A stretch of 64,000 nucleotides of DNA, taken from positions 26,755,501-26,819,500 of the forward strand of contig NC_057826.1 of NCBI RefSeq assembly GCF_910594005.1, read 5' to 3'. The notes beneath the pieces were generated by a model. That model was not told where the DNA came from, did not search any database, and saw nothing but the letters and a program-made list of their open reading frames with translations. The position numbers and the translations under genes were made by a program. Below are positions 10,265-22,140 of the stretch, in pieces (positions within the stretch are counted from its first letter, which is position 1; every line of letters starts with the position of its first letter). This DNA comes from Cervus elaphus (taxonomy: Eukaryota > Chordata > Mammalia > Artiodactyla > Cervidae).

Positions 10265-10475
10265 AGTCAGACAGTTCTGCTTTCGATCCTATCTTTCTAT
10301 TCACCATCCGTGTGACTCTGGGAAAGTGACCTAACATATCTGAGCCCCTCGTTCCCTATTTGTTAAAAGAGAGCATCATCCATCGAAGAGAATACTTGTG
10401 AGGAGGAAGTTAAAGGAGAGGATGCCTGGCACATAGCCTGGCCCATAGTAGGTGCGGAACAACTGTTGCTTTCTC
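10265..10475 (+). repeat. MIR SINE
   Basis: tgtgactctgggaaagtgac, a GAGCCCCTCGTT tract and cctggcacatagcctggccc match the MIR core and 3' half. The tail is split by the SINE at 10484-10606. Confidence 0.75.
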
Positions 10476-10483
10476 TCCTTCAA

Positions 10484-10606
10484 CAATGGAGAAGGGAGTG
10501 ACAGCCCACTCCAGTATTCTTGCCTGGGAAATCCCATGGACAGAGGAGGCTGGTGAGTTATAGTTCATGGGTTACAAAGAGTTGGACATGACTGAATGAC
10601 TAACAT
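10484..10606 (+). mobile_element. Bov-A type SINE, single monomer
   Basis: ggagaagggagtgacagccc through ggacatgactgaatgactaa; lacks the tRNA head. Flanked by tccttcaa at 10476-10483 and 10607-10614. It interrupts an older MIR/L2-like tail. Confidence 0.82.
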
Positions 10607-10614
10607 TCCTTCAA

Positions 10615-11793
10615 TGAATGCTTATTGAATCTCTTCTAAGGCCAGGGACAGTCTGACTTTTTCGCCCCTGTGTATGTGTACTCAATGCACATATATACTC
10701 AATGGACATGACCTGGCACAACAACTTTATAATGTATATGAACTGCCAGTCACTTTTTACCCTAAATGGTTGCTATTTAGATCAGTGTCTTGTGTCTCTG
10801 ATTGGACAGGAAGACCCTTGAGGAGACAGTCTCCATAACCCATGCCCTGCACAGTACAGAGCACAGTTCCTGACATTTGTAGTAGATGCTGAATCCACAG
10901 AATGGAAGTGAAGCCTCAGGGGCAACTCAGGCAGAAGGAGGCCCTTCAAAACCACAGCTTTTGCAGCTTCAGGCTCCTTGGTAAGACGCCAACTGCTGGG
11001 AATTGCCTGCAGCCAGTAAACCTGCCTGGCAGACAGTGGTCAGGCTAAAATCCCAGATCTCCTTCTATTCTTGGAGGTTTTAGGATTGTTTTTTGTTTTT
11101 TTTGAGCTTAGAGAGGTTTTAAAGAGAGTGGGTCAAGTGACCTGCTAATGGCTCATGATTCTCTCAATAAAGTGTGAAAAGTTGTCAGTGACCTGTTAAG
11201 TATGTAAAATGAAGGCCTTCCTCTCCAAATCCATTAAGTTCTTTGCTTCCTTGTGTTTACTCTTGGTGCAGCTTGGATGGTTAAATTTATGAGTTGGAGT
11301 GAGGTGGTAATGAAGTTAAAGTCATGTTTGCTCTCCTGAGGGTTAGTTGGTTTCACCCAGAGAGAAAATGTCCTGGAAGGAGATAAGCCCACCCTGCCCC
11401 TCAACCCTAGCATTTCTGTCACCTCATGTCATGCATGTCATTTGCAAACCCAGATGAGGAATGGTTGGTCATTCCCTGCAAGCCAGTTCTGACCATCAGT
11501 CCAGCTCATCAGCAGTGCTAGGAACCTGGTTCAAGGCCCCTGCCCTGTTGGGTGGTGGACAGGTAATCTCATCTGCCAGAGAAATCTTTCAGGGTCAATG
11601 TGTTGAATATATGATGAATCTGAGAACTGGCATGGTGGAAATGCCAGATCAGTCATGAGAAAACCTCCCAGTGCCCCTCCATTCCCAACACAAGGCCAGC
11701 TGTCTGCATCACTCAGGTTGAATGCACTCTAGTTGGCAGGTAAGATAAAGCAGACCTGACTAGGTGTGTGGATATAATTCCATGGAGGTCCTA
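10615..11793. other. Non-repeat intronic stretch
   Basis: Unique sequence apart from a few T-rich runs (11089-11102). No exon or repeat recognised. Confidence 0.45.
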
Positions 11794-11998
11794 GGGCTTC
11801 CTTCGTAGTTCAGATGGTAAATAATTTGCATGCAATTCAGGAGATCTGGGTTTGATTCCTGGGTAAGGAAGATCCCCTGGAGGAGGGCATGGCAACCCAC
11901 TCCAGTATTCTTGCCTGGAGAATCCTATGGACAGAGGAACCTGGTGGGCTACAGTTCACAGGGTCACAAAGTGTCAGACACGACTGAAGTGACTAACA
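11794..11998 (+). mobile_element. Bov-tA SINE
   Basis: Head gcttccttcgtagttcagat, box B ggtttgattcc, then the BovB-type tail ending in gacacgactgaagtgact. Confidence 0.9.
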
Positions 11999-12633
11999 TC
12001 TTCCCTTTCATTTTCACTATTTTGGAGGAAGAAACCCTAAATTTATAAGTATAGCAATAAACAGAGTTTTAAGAAAGCTTGAAATATGCCCTCATGCAAA
12101 CATAGATTGATATTATATCAAAGATTTATTAACTCTTTATGAGAGAATCAGTAAGATAAGAAATCTTGTTTGAAGAGCATTTTGAAGAACTGGGCATTTA
12201 TAGGTACTAAAAAGCAAAACATCAGAATAAAATGGCTAGGTTCAATGGAAAACTGGTTGTTATCCTATGGAAAGATAACCTTTGGTGTCCTGCTCTCTTA
12301 CTAAATGAATTATTTGCATCTTGACCCAACAAGATTTACAAGGCAACATGTGACTTTAGAAAATCTAAACTTTTAGTTAGCAGCAGCATCAGACAAAGGT
12401 GAATTCCCCTAGATGGCTAAGCCTTGAGGGAAGGGTGTTGAACAGCGCCCCAACATGATGTTGAGAGGAAAGGTGCAGGCTCTTGGCTTTATGTCCAAGT
12501 TTCTGATAATTTTTCTTTATGTCTGAATTCAAGTCCATACTTAGCCTTCCACTCATTTGGTGAGATGTCAGGCAGCTCAGTAGGTTTCTCCCTCACCTGG
12601 AAAATAAACACATTGCCTTTACCCTAAAAGGGT
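11999..12633. other. Non-repeat intronic stretch
   Basis: AT-rich unique sequence; nothing recognised. Confidence 0.45.
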
Positions 12634-12846
12634 CTGTGTGTGCTAAGTCACTTAGGTCATGTCTGACTCTGTTGTCTGCAGCCCGCCAGGCTCCTCTGTC
12701 CATGGCATTTTCCAGGCAAGAATACTGGAGTGGGTTGCTGTGCCCTCCTCCAGGGGATCTTCCCGACCCAGGGATCGATCCTGCATCTCTTATGTCCACC
12801 TACATTGGCAGGCAGGTTCTTTACCACTAGTGTCACCTGGGAAGCT
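12634..12846 (-). mobile_element. Bov-tA SINE
   Basis: Reverse complement of the consensus layout: tail on the left (gtgtgctaagtcactt), tRNA-like head on the right ending …cctgggaagct. Confidence 0.9.
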
Positions 12847-14204
12847 AATGGGGTGTAGAAATTCTTTATAAGCTGTTCCAAAGTCAGGGGTAATCATCAC
12901 TATAATTTGTCTACCTCTGGCGGCTGCAAAAAACAGAGTTTAAATGAAAAATCTCAATTCTGACCCTTGTCATGCTTGCTGACAGGATATTTTCACTGAG
13001 CTTTTCCCTCTCTGAACTGACTGTCACCTCTTGCGCTTTCTCCTTTCTAGGAGATCCCATCTGGGAGAGTGACTCACCTAACACCAGAGTCTGCTCTGAG
13101 GAGTTGCTTGTCTGTATGTGTTACGTGGTATCTGCCTCATAAATGAACATGTTCATTCTATAAGGAAGAAACTCAGAGGCGTCTGGGATGACAGTCCCCT
13201 CAAATTAAAATAAGTTAGTGAATAGAATGAAACTAGAAACAGACACTGTGTTTTTATGAATATGAATGGTGGTGAATTTCTCCCTAGTGGGGTTTTATCC
13301 TTCTAACTTATGTTGGAAGGTGGCTTGAAAACCTTCTCATCCACCTACACTGACCCCCCTCAGCCAGCTGGTTTCCCTTCTTTGCAAAGAATGCCTCTTG
13401 TTTCCTGAGGAGCAGCCTGTGTGTGAGTGCGCATGCATGTGTGTGTGTGTGTGTATGTGAGAAATGAAAGTTGTTCAGGCAACTGATGTGCTAGCATGAG
13501 TTCCTGTTTCTGAAGAAGACTGAGGAGAAAACCAAACAGGTTCCCTGAGAATCCAGTAGGGTTCTGAGCTGAGGATTTTCTTTGGTTAGGTCTTTATATT
13601 TGTCCTACAGTAACGAAAGTTCCATTTGAACAGGGTAACATACCTGCATCTTCCATCCCTGGTCATGTTTCTTTTTTTCCTTTAGGTATACCTATGTGAC
13701 AGGAGCTTTGGTTTGCAGTCATTTGGGATTGTAATCACCCCACAGTTTAAGGCAGAAGAACGGGTTGGAGGCCTAAATCACTGTGAACAAACTGGGACCT
13801 TGAGCAAGCTTCCACTTCCATAAGTCTCAACTTTCTTGCTGAAAGTTTGAGGAGAAAAGGAGATCATGAGCATAAACACAGTGTACAAGAAAGCTACTAC
13901 AAATATAAGGTGGCATCACTAAGCAGATGAGTTCTTAACAATACTTTTGGGAACAGAACTTGCTGGAATGAAGTTGGGTGTGGGCTGGGTGTTCAGGAAA
14001 GGTCTGCCCTTCTCAGTACTTGTTTGATAATTGAGGAGGAGGCAGATGAAAAGCAAGAGGAAGGGGAGGAGCTTGTGCACTTCCAGGGTTTTTGGAACTG
14101 ACTGGGGATGAGGCCAAACCAAAGACAGAGCTATGATTCCATGACATCCACATCCTGGGATTTTAGAGTCTTAGTACTTGGCCTCACCCTTCCTTCCTCC
14201 ATGT
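12847..14204. other. Non-repeat intronic stretch with a short TG tract
   Basis: Unique sequence; the only simple repeat is the TG-rich tract at 13420-13460. No exon recognised. Confidence 0.45.
13420..13460. repeat. (TG)n microsatellite, imperfect
   Basis: Alternating GT interrupted by AG, CG and AT steps, then an uninterrupted (GT)8-9 core. Confidence 0.9.
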
Positions 14205-14815
14205 TCATTTGGTGTCTCCATCCTGCCAGTTCTACCTGCTAAGTATCTCTAGATTCGAACTCTTCTTTACCATCCATGTAGCTGTCGCCAGGCAGCCCCT
14301 TACCCCCAACTTTGTCAGTTGCAAAAGGCTCCTAATCTTCATTTATTTCTTCAGGCTCCATCTCCTGTTCTCCTTTTCCTCACTGCCACCAGAGTAAACG
14401 CAACTATGGCTCCCAGTCATTTCAGATAAAATTCAAATACTTTCCATGAGTGTGCAACCTCCTTGTAATCTGGCTTGTGGTTTACCTTTCCAGATCTTTT
14501 ATTTTTTATCCTCCTACAACCCAAATATCCTGCAATCTGTTATACTCACAATGCCTTTGCTTAAGTTGTTCCCCCTGGAGATCTGGAAAAGAAATTTTGA
14601 AATGCTTTCTCCATACCCGTCAACCTGGAAAGCTTCCATAACCTGGAAAACTCACTTCCATAGCTCCTCCTTGATGCCCCTCCTCCCCTCACGTACCTTA
14701 AGCATCTTTTCATGCTTACTTGCCCATTGGCCTCAGAGTGCTCTGTGCTCTTTATCCTCGTGCACCATCTAGCACGGGCCTGGCATGTGACGCCGTAACT
14801 ATTGGTTGAGTAACT
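14205..14815 (+). mobile_element. L2 LINE 3' fragment
   Basis: Collinear with the end of L2 ORF2 and its 3' UTR: ttctacctgctaagtatctc, actgccaccagagtaa, cagataaaattcaaatactt, ggcctggcatgtg, and a tail resembling attggttgagtaactg. The 126-codon frame on the opposite strand (14561-14941) is antisense to this element. Confidence 0.8.
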
Positions 14816-15564
14816 GTGAGTTAAACTCCAACCAAAATGGGCATTATCTCTGAGGCATTCATTTTCTCTAGCTGAGTCCTTGGCCTTTCCCAAAGGTTCA
14901 TCATTAGCTTTCCTAGACATGAAGTGGCAGGATGGGGTCAACAGCAGTGGTGTTCTATCCTAGAGTTGGCCTACTTAGAGGGGATGCCATGGAAATGTGG
15001 TTCCACTGGGTGGGATCAGTGCTGGGGGCTCTCTGTCACTTTTCCAGGCAACTTTCACCATCTCCAGGGCTGCCAGACTCCACCTGTGGGGCAGGATCAC
15101 TGCCAACATAACACTGTGGCCGTATAAGCCACAGTAGCCAATCCCCCTGGCATTAGCGGCAGGGTACAGGGGCTCTGTATTTTGATTAAGACTTTGGGAA
15201 GAAGTGACTGTATTATAAATGAAGCCTGCATATGGAGATGTCTGGTCTGGGCTTTATGCAGGACCCCCTGTTTAAAGAGATACTTAAAAAAAGAAAGCCA
15301 ACTCAGTCACATTCATACATCACTAGAAACTTAAAATAATTAAGCTGACATTGAGGTATGGTAGAATAAACACCTAACTTAGAGGCAGAACCTTTCAGCC
15401 TTGGTCTTGACTTGGTTGAAATCAATGTTTCATGGCAGCCACCAAGGGAAGCTGGTTTAAAAACACACATTCTCTGGTTTTACACCTCATACCGAAGATT
15501 CCAGGAATGTAGGTCTGGGATGGGGCCCATAGTCGGCATTTTTATCAAACTCTCTGAATGACTA
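14816..15564. other. Non-repeat intronic stretch
   Basis: Unique sequence; nothing recognised. Confidence 0.45.
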
Positions 15565-15715
15565 AAATCTGAACCTCAGTTTTCTCATCTTTAAGATGAG
15601 AATAATAATAACTCTTACCCTGGAGCATCTGGTCCACTTTAGACAGTTTTGTGAATATCAGATGAGGTATGAAAAGGAAACGAGTTACAGTTTATAAAAT
15701 GCTACATGGATATTA
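15565..15715 (+). repeat. MIR SINE
   Basis: aacctcagttttctcatctt, aataataataactcttaccc and the following AT-rich tail match the MIR core and 3' half. Confidence 0.75.
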
Positions 15716-16079
15716 TCTTTTTTTGATCCTACACAATACAGGCACAAGGCGGTATGTTTGTAGCAGTCCTCTCCCCTCCTTCTCTAGAAGTAGTCACTAA
15801 GGAAATTCAAACACCTAGGTGATGATAAAATAGAATAATGTGTTCCTGTGAGAAGTGTTCAAAGAATTATTAGGTTCATAAAAATTCTATCAGGTGCCAG
15901 CTATAACTACTTAGAAAATATGTTGGAAAATATCCTTCTCACAATAACAACTAAAACTATAAAATGTCTTGTAATGGGAAGACCTTTATGAAAATAAGCA
16001 TAAAAAGCACTTTGCTGAGATATGTAAAAGAATAAAAATGGGGGAACAGCTCATGGTCTAGGGTGGGAAGCACTGTATT

Positions 16080-16440
16080 GTAAAGATGTTAGATCTCCTC
16101 AGTTTAATATGTTTATAGTAATTCCAATGGAATTTTTGAATTGGGTACATGCCAGAGTAATTATAGCAGTTATATTCAAAATTTAGTTGGGGAGAATACC
16201 TAATAACTTAAAAAGAATGACAGGTTAATTGTGCTAATATGTTAACATGTAATATAAAGTTATTAAAGCAGAATGGTATCAGCATAAGAATCAATGAACC
16301 AGAAAAAGAATCTCAGCCACTGAACCTATGCTACATATGTGAGGATTTAGTACATGATAAGTGACAATGGGGAAAGATGAAGCAGTCAATATATGGCATT
16401 TAGATAACTGGTTACTATTTGGAAATAAAAAAGGACTCTG
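16080..16440 (+). mobile_element. Old L1 ORF2 remnant
   Basis: Wording such as gcagaatggtatcagcataa and tgacaatggggaaagatgaa matches the C-terminal part of L1 ORF2, heavily mutated with frameshifts and stops. It is separated from the next L1 part by the insertion at 16511-16670. Confidence 0.75.
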
Positions 16441-16510
16441 AAAATATAAAAACAAATGAAGAAAACCATAAAGAAAATGATTGATATATTGACCTAAAAA
16501 AAGTCACGTA

Positions 16511-16670
16511 TAATATAGCACCGGGAACTCTGCTTAATGCACCGTGGGGACCTGGTGGGAAGGAAGTCCAAAATGGAGAGGATCTATGTATATGTGGGGC
16601 TGATTCATTTTGTTGTACAGTAGAAACTAACACAACATTGTAAAGCAATTATATTAATTAGATATTAATT
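16511..16670 (+). mobile_element. Short L1 3' end insertion with target-site duplication
   Basis: gctgattcattttgttgtac and acacaacattgtaaagcaat match artiodactyl L1 3' ends. A 14-base near-perfect duplication, aaaaaagtcac(g/a)ta, lies at 16497-16510 and 16671-16684. The insert sits between parts of an older L1. Confidence 0.78.
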
Positions 16671-16699
16671 AAAAAAGTCACATATGTTCGCATATATTG

Positions 16700-17265
16700 T
16701 GAAAAATGGTCACAGTGGATGAGGGTCAAGAAGTTTACTATCTTCGGTGCATAAGGGTGCTTTCTGATTAATAAGAATAATGATCCAAAAGAAAATATAT
16801 AAAGAATATAGAAAAATTACAAATACATAAAGGGCCAATGAATATTGGAGTAAAAAAATCAAACAAGGTGTAACCTTTGGCTTGTCAAATTGGCAAAGAT
16901 GAGGAGAATGGTGAGGATGGGTGAGGATGGGCACCTACATGCTCACCCAGGAAGGGTGAGGATGCGGCACCTACATGCTATTGGTGTGTGAAACGTAAAT
17001 TGGTTCATGTTTTCTGTCAAGTCATTTGGCAACATAGATCAAAAAAACAGTCTAACCAGGGGTCTGCCTTTAACTCCTATTTCTGCAATGTATCCCCAGG
17101 AATAGTCATACAGGTGCACAAGAATATATATGTATAAGACTGTATATCACCAAAAAGTTTATAATAGTAAGAATTGGAAACCACATACATATTCAATACT
17201 TGGGGATTGGCCCTCAAAAGTTATGGAACAACCATACAATGGAAACTTTAAAGAACACTGAGGTA
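16700..17265 (+). mobile_element. Old L1 3' region remnant
   Basis: Wording such as cttgtcaaattggcaaagat, aagtttataatagtaagaat and ccatacaatggaaactt matches the distal L1 ORF2/3' UTR, strongly diverged. Confidence 0.7.
16919..16979 (+). repeat. Two-copy local tandem duplication
   Basis: gggtgaggatg(c)ggcacctacatgct occurs at 16919-16943 and 16954-16979, spaced by 35 bases, within the old L1 remnant. Confidence 0.85.
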
Positions 17266-18773
17266 AAATAACTAGGATATAAAGTCTAGGGAGTAGGAGA
17301 TAAAATTCTATATTGAACGTGCAAAAATACTTACAGAAAACGCTTTTTATTTTTTCCATACTTGGTTACCATGAACATGTAACTCAGAAAAAAAGATAGG
17401 TGGGTGTTCAACAGTTTTAGTTACTTTGTTGTTATTATTGCTGTTATATGTAGATTGGATTCAATGTTAACTAAGTTGTCTCCCATCACATAAATTCTAC
17501 TGTTTCTTCTTGGTTCCCTCTGTAATTCTGTTTTAGGCTTACCCAGATTTATTTTAGGCTGTAGGACCAAGTTTATATTTTTACAAGGAGGACCATGTGA
17601 TGAATCGGTCTACCGCAGTGAAGGTTTATGAACTGTGTATTGCAGAGCAACTCATCTTTTTCAGAGAATTATGATGAACCACTAATGCTCTACCTATATT
17701 TGCATTTCAAAGGTACCAAGAAAATATTGTGCATTTGAGGATGGTGGAATCTGCTAAATGTATTAGTTGTAAACCAAAAGGAGTATATGAGCTGTAAAGA
17801 CAACAGCAGTAAATTGGTTTTAAATATAGAACAATGTCTAGACAGAGTGAAATAAATTAGCCAGGTAAATATTTACAGTGTGCATTTCTTCTCTCAATAA
17901 TTTCTTTTCCTAAGTGTTACAAGATAATTTGGAGAAAATTAAGTGATTTTTCTGTTGTCTACTTTTGTGCATGGTTGTTCTGCATTATATTTACTCATCT
18001 GCCTCTTTGTTATTCAGGATCTTTGTTATGTATTTGTAGTTTTCTCCCTTTATTTATTTCATTTACTTTAGTCTAATATGGGGTTCTTTTCAGGTAGCAA
18101 CTTTACTTTCTAGTTCTTAAGAACTGTCAAGAAATATTAATAGTTGCTGGTTAATTATGATCAAAGGAGGATATGTGACAATTTGAGATAAAACAGTCCT
18201 TGGATCTTTTCTGCGATGAATATCTAAGAGACCATCTTGTATAACTTTATTGAGCATTTTCTCAGAATTTCCATAAGGTAACATCTACTGTTTCTATGTC
18301 CTTGTTCACCTATTTTTCCCCAGTTGTTCTTCTTCAAACCACCTAAAAAGAAGAGTATAATTTTGGGGATGCTTATCATTAATGTTAAGTTCGTCACAGC
18401 CAGTAAAGGAATGCTCTGAATGACAGCTACTCTCAGAGCCTGTGGTATACATTGTCACCCAAAGCTGGAGAAAGGTTTCATGAAATTCTTGGCATCTGAG
18501 TTCAACTAGGTCAGAGGATTAACAATATGAGGCTTTGAATTCTTGCTTGGTTTTGCTGATACTTTTCTGTCAGGTTTTAGGTGAGATACCATTAATTTAG
18601 TAGAGTTTCTGTACATTTTCAAGTATTCAAAAAATGTAACAAAAGCGGAGAACCACCTGGTATGGTGTCAGTGTGGTTTCAGATTCAAGGACACACAACA
18701 CTAACCATGCACAGTCCTCATAAACCATTCTGACCTTAAGTAAAAGCTAAAGGGACCAAAGGGGGATTCAAAC
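17266..18773. other. Non-repeat intronic stretch (1.5 kb)
   Basis: AT-rich unique sequence with many stops in all frames; nothing recognised. Confidence 0.45.
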
Positions 18774-18786
18774 CATAAACCACAGC

Positions 18787-18991
18787 GTGTGTGCATACTC
18801 AGTTGTGTCCAACTCTTTTGCAACCCCGTCAACTGTAGCCTCCCAGGCTCCTTTGTCCGTGGAGTTTTCCAGGCAAGGATACTCAGTAGGTTGCCATTTC
18901 CTCCTCCAGGGGATCTTTGCCACCCAGGGATCCAACTTACGTTTCCTGCATTGGCAGGCTGATCCGTTACCACTGAGCCATCTGGGAAGCC
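18787..18991 (-). mobile_element. Bov-tA SINE with perfect 13-base target-site duplication
   Basis: Reverse-oriented tail then head (…gagccatctgggaagcc). The duplication cataaaccacagc lies at 18774-18786 and 18992-19004. Confidence 0.93.
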
Positions 18992-19004
18992 CATAAACCA
19001 CAGC

Positions 19005-19808
19005 ACTGCCTCTTTAAAATCATTGTTTTCTCAGTATTTTTCCTAGTCTACCACAGCTGTGAAGTTTTGCCCCTCCCCTTCATTCATCACCAGCACGCCT
19101 TCCTAAATATATGGCTCCTTTCTGCCAACACAGGAAAGCCAAGGCTTGACTGGTGCTCTCCTCTGGGCTTTGGAGGAGAGGAAATCAGTAGCCAAAGGCA
19201 CTTTCCCTCCTCAGGAGAAGAGGGGGAGGGAGCGAGGACTAGGGGAAAGGGAAGGATAATAAACATTTATAATTTAACTTTTGCGTCCTGACACATTTAT
19301 AACGCAGGTATTTGTTTTATAAGTTAAGGGATTGTTTGCCCAACTCTTGGGATAATAACACCATATGTTTCTGCTGGAACCCACAGACAATCAACAGTTT
19401 AAACAACCACATGGTCATAAACACCATAGGAAGATGGAACTGCAGAGTCTGCTAGACAAGAAGGTGAAAGGCTGAAGGGTAGAAAGAGGATACAGATTAG
19501 ATGATGGTCCTCTTGAATCATAACTAATTTGTTGGAAGCAAGGAGGTTGTGCCAGTGGCAGCTGTGTGGACAGGGATCAGGGCTGCATGTGTGAAGGGGT
19601 TTGAATACTGAAGTATTGTGTTCCAGAGAATGTGAAGTTAGGCTTTCAGGACCTGCTGAAACAGTGGAGCTGGGGAGGCTTTGCCATTAACTACAGAGAA
19701 ATAATATCAAAGAAGGAAAAAAGAAGTCATATTTGCTGGGGACAAAAATTGGAGGTGGGAGTGAGAAATAAGATGGAGAAGGTGGAAAGAAGACTTGGGA
19801 AGGGGGTG
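19005..19808. other. Non-repeat intronic stretch
   Basis: Unique sequence; nothing recognised. Confidence 0.45.
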
Positions 19809-20025
19809 GAAGTGAAATTATTAGTTGCTCAGTCATGTCTGACTCTCTATAACTCCATGGACTATAGCCCACCAGACTTCTCTGTCCATGGGATTTTTTT
19901 CCAGGCAAGAATACTGGAGCAGTTAGCCTTTCCCTTCTCTAGGGGATCTTCCCGACCCAGGGATCAAACTCGGGTCTCCTGAATTGCAGGCAGATTCTTT
20001 ACTGTCTGAGCCAGCAGGGAAGCCC
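19809..20025 (-). mobile_element. Bov-tA SINE
   Basis: tagttgctcagtcatgtctg at the left, tRNA-like head on the right ending in gcagggaagccc. One T-run expansion near 19895. Confidence 0.9.
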
Positions 20026-20107
20026 AATATATGGAGTATTTGAAGACCAGACATTTAGTTTGGCATCCATATCCCATAGTTCACATTACAAAAGGATCAG
20101 AAATAAT

Positions 20108-20174
20108 AGCTGAAACCCGGGATTGAGCCAGGGACCTTTTGCTCTTCAGTCTACATTCTCTGAACTATTTCAGC
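20108..20174 (-). pseudogene. tRNA-Phe(GAA) pseudogene
   Basis: The minus strand reads GCTGAAATAGTTCAG…GTAGACTGAAGA…GGTCCCTGGCTCAATCC…GGGTTTCAGC, collinear with mammalian tRNA-Phe except for about six bases missing in the D arm (67 rather than 73). The GAA anticodon (20145-20147) and its loop are kept, the T stem pairs fully, and the 7-bp acceptor stem pairs fully although it carries a C-to-T change on one side and G-to-A on the other. The anticodon stem is broken. No CCA, poly(A) or SINE body follows. Probably a dead tRNA gene copy; a functional tRNA is unlikely given the lost D loop. Confidence 0.82.
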
Positions 20175-20798
20175 CACCCATAGGGAAGGGACTGGATTAT
20201 TCTAGTTGGCATCAATCTTCAGAAGTCCAGTGTGGGCCCCATTCCAGCCACCCAAGGGAAGTTCCAAGAGTTGGTTCAGCTGAGATACTTAGGCAGTTTA
20301 GGTGTAGTTCAGATCCTCCAGGGTTGCTCTAAACTGATCTGGTCACCCAGGGAGCTCTCTGACTTGTGGCTTCTCTGTCCTGCCGATGGTCTTGACTTGT
20401 GACTCTCCAACTGGGAAAACCCAAACCTATTCTGAAGGACTAGTAAACTCCTGATTTGAGCCAGCTCAAATCAGGAGGGGCATATGGGCTTGGGCTTGGT
20501 TCTTGAGTGGCCAGGCGTCAGGGATGCCTATGACTGGGGGGAGAGAGGGTAGATAAAGAAACCCTTGTCACTTCTGCCTGGCTTGTTCTCTTCTGGATGG
20601 AATCACACCCTACTGAGTCCTGACTTCTCAAGGGCACTGATAAATGGACAAAGGCAGACGAAGGATGCTGTAGAAGACCAGAGTGTTGGCGTGGTCAGGA
20701 AAGTCATACCCATGCATGTCATGACCCTTGTTGTCCCATCGTGTGATGCTTGAGCTTCCCCCTCTCCTCTCATTATGAATTCCTAATAAGGGCTGCGA
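20175..20798. other. Non-repeat intronic stretch
   Basis: Unique sequence; includes a small inverted pair near 20445-20478 (ctcctgatttgagc / gctcaaatcaggag) that could form a short hairpin. Confidence 0.5.
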
Positions 20799-21432
20799 TG
20801 ATTAATTTTATATGTCAGCTTGGCTGGGGCTTTCCCAGATGGCTCAGTGGTAAAGAATCTGCCTGCTAATGCAGGAGACACAGGAAACACAGATTCAATC
20901 CCTGGGTTGGGCAGATCCCCTGGAGAAGGAAATGGCAACCCACTCTAGTATTCTTGCCTGGAAAACCCCATGGACAGAGGAGCTTGGTGGGTTGTAGTCC
21001 ATGGGGTTGCAGAGTTCAAAGAGTTGGACATGACTGAATGACTGAGCATGCATACAACTTTGGCTGGGCCATAGAATGTCTGGATAGTTGGTCAAATATT
21101 ATTCTCTGTGTTTCTGTGGGGATATTTTTGAATAAGTTTAATGTTTTAATCAGTAAAGCAGGTTGTCCTCCACAATGTGGGTGGGCCTCATCTAATCACT
21201 TGAAAGCCTGAATAGAAAAGACCAACCCTCCTTGAGTCATAATAACTTCTCTAACAGACTGCCTTTGGACTCCATCTGTACCACTGCCTCTCCTGGGTCT
21301 TAAACCTGCTTGTCCACACTGTAGATCTCCCAGCTTCTATAATCACCTGAGCCAATCCCTAATAATAAATCTCTTTGTCTATATATCCACATCTTATTGT
21401 TTCTGTTTCTCTGGAGAACCCTGACTAATACA
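20799..21432 (+). mobile_element. Ancient MaLR-like LTR, split by a SINE
   Basis: Begins TGATTAATTTTA, carries an AATAAA signal near 21363 and ends ctggagaaccctgactaata + CA, the usual ending of old mammalian LTR-type repeats. The Bov-tA at 20829-21059 interrupts it. The exact family is not resolved. Confidence 0.65.
20829..21059 (+). mobile_element. Bov-tA SINE
   Basis: Head gctttcccagatggctcagt, box B agattcaatccc, then the BovB-type tail. Flanked by ttggctggg at 20820-20828 and 21060-21068. Confidence 0.9.
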
Positions 21433-22096
21433 AGGGCTCTTGTAGGACCACACAGTCTGATCTACAAGCTCTCAGCTAGAGGACAAGTATTTGGTATAAT
21501 GTTTGGACTAACACAGAGATTCAACAAGTGGATTATAAATAAAAGGATATTTTTCATGACAGAGTTGGTTAGGTGAGGACTGATACCAGTGCCAGTTGGC
21601 GTATTGTATGGCAAGTAAGGGACCCAGGACATGAAACTGGTAAATAAAGGTGCTGATTTGCAAATGACTTGGTCACCAATGACCCAGAGCATCCTTGTCT
21701 GAATGGTGCAGGAGGCATCCTTAGTAAAGTCAAGGTGAGAGCTCCTTCTTCAGGCTCCAAGAAATGTGGCTCCAAAATGGAGATAGAAAAGACAATTCAT
21801 GTAGCAGGTGACCCTCATCTGAGTGTGAGATGGGGAGACACCAAAGTGGGAGTTGTTTTTATCCCCTGCTATTACCAAGAGGCACACCTGAATTATGAGG
21901 ATGTTGAAGGAAGGATGGGGAGGCAGGGTTGCATGGTAATGGTTGTTATTAATGTGCAGATTCTGAGTCAGTTGGTCTGGGTGAGGCTTGAGAATTTACA
22001 TTTCTAATAAGCTTCTGGCTGGTGCCATTGATATTGCTCTGCAAGCCACACTTCAAGTGACAAGGTTCTTATTCTCCCCTTAAATATGGCACATAT
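21433..22096. other. Non-repeat intronic stretch
   Basis: Unique sequence; the 112-codon open frame at 21669-22007 has no recognisable product. Confidence 0.45.
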
Positions 22097-22140
22097 GCAT
22101 TGTAGGTGGATTCTTCACCTACTGAGCTACCAGGGAAGCC
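22097..22140 (-). mobile_element. Bov-tA head fragment
   Basis: Only the tRNA-like head and its box A region remain (gcattgtaggtggattcttc … accagggaagcc). Confidence 0.75.

Noticed and set aside
14561..14941. 126-codon frame on the minus strand
   Set aside because: Antisense to an L2 fragment; no relation to a known protein.
20097..20180. Functional tRNA-Phe gene
   Set aside because: The D arm is shortened by about six bases and the anticodon stem is mispaired, so it is listed as a pseudogene.
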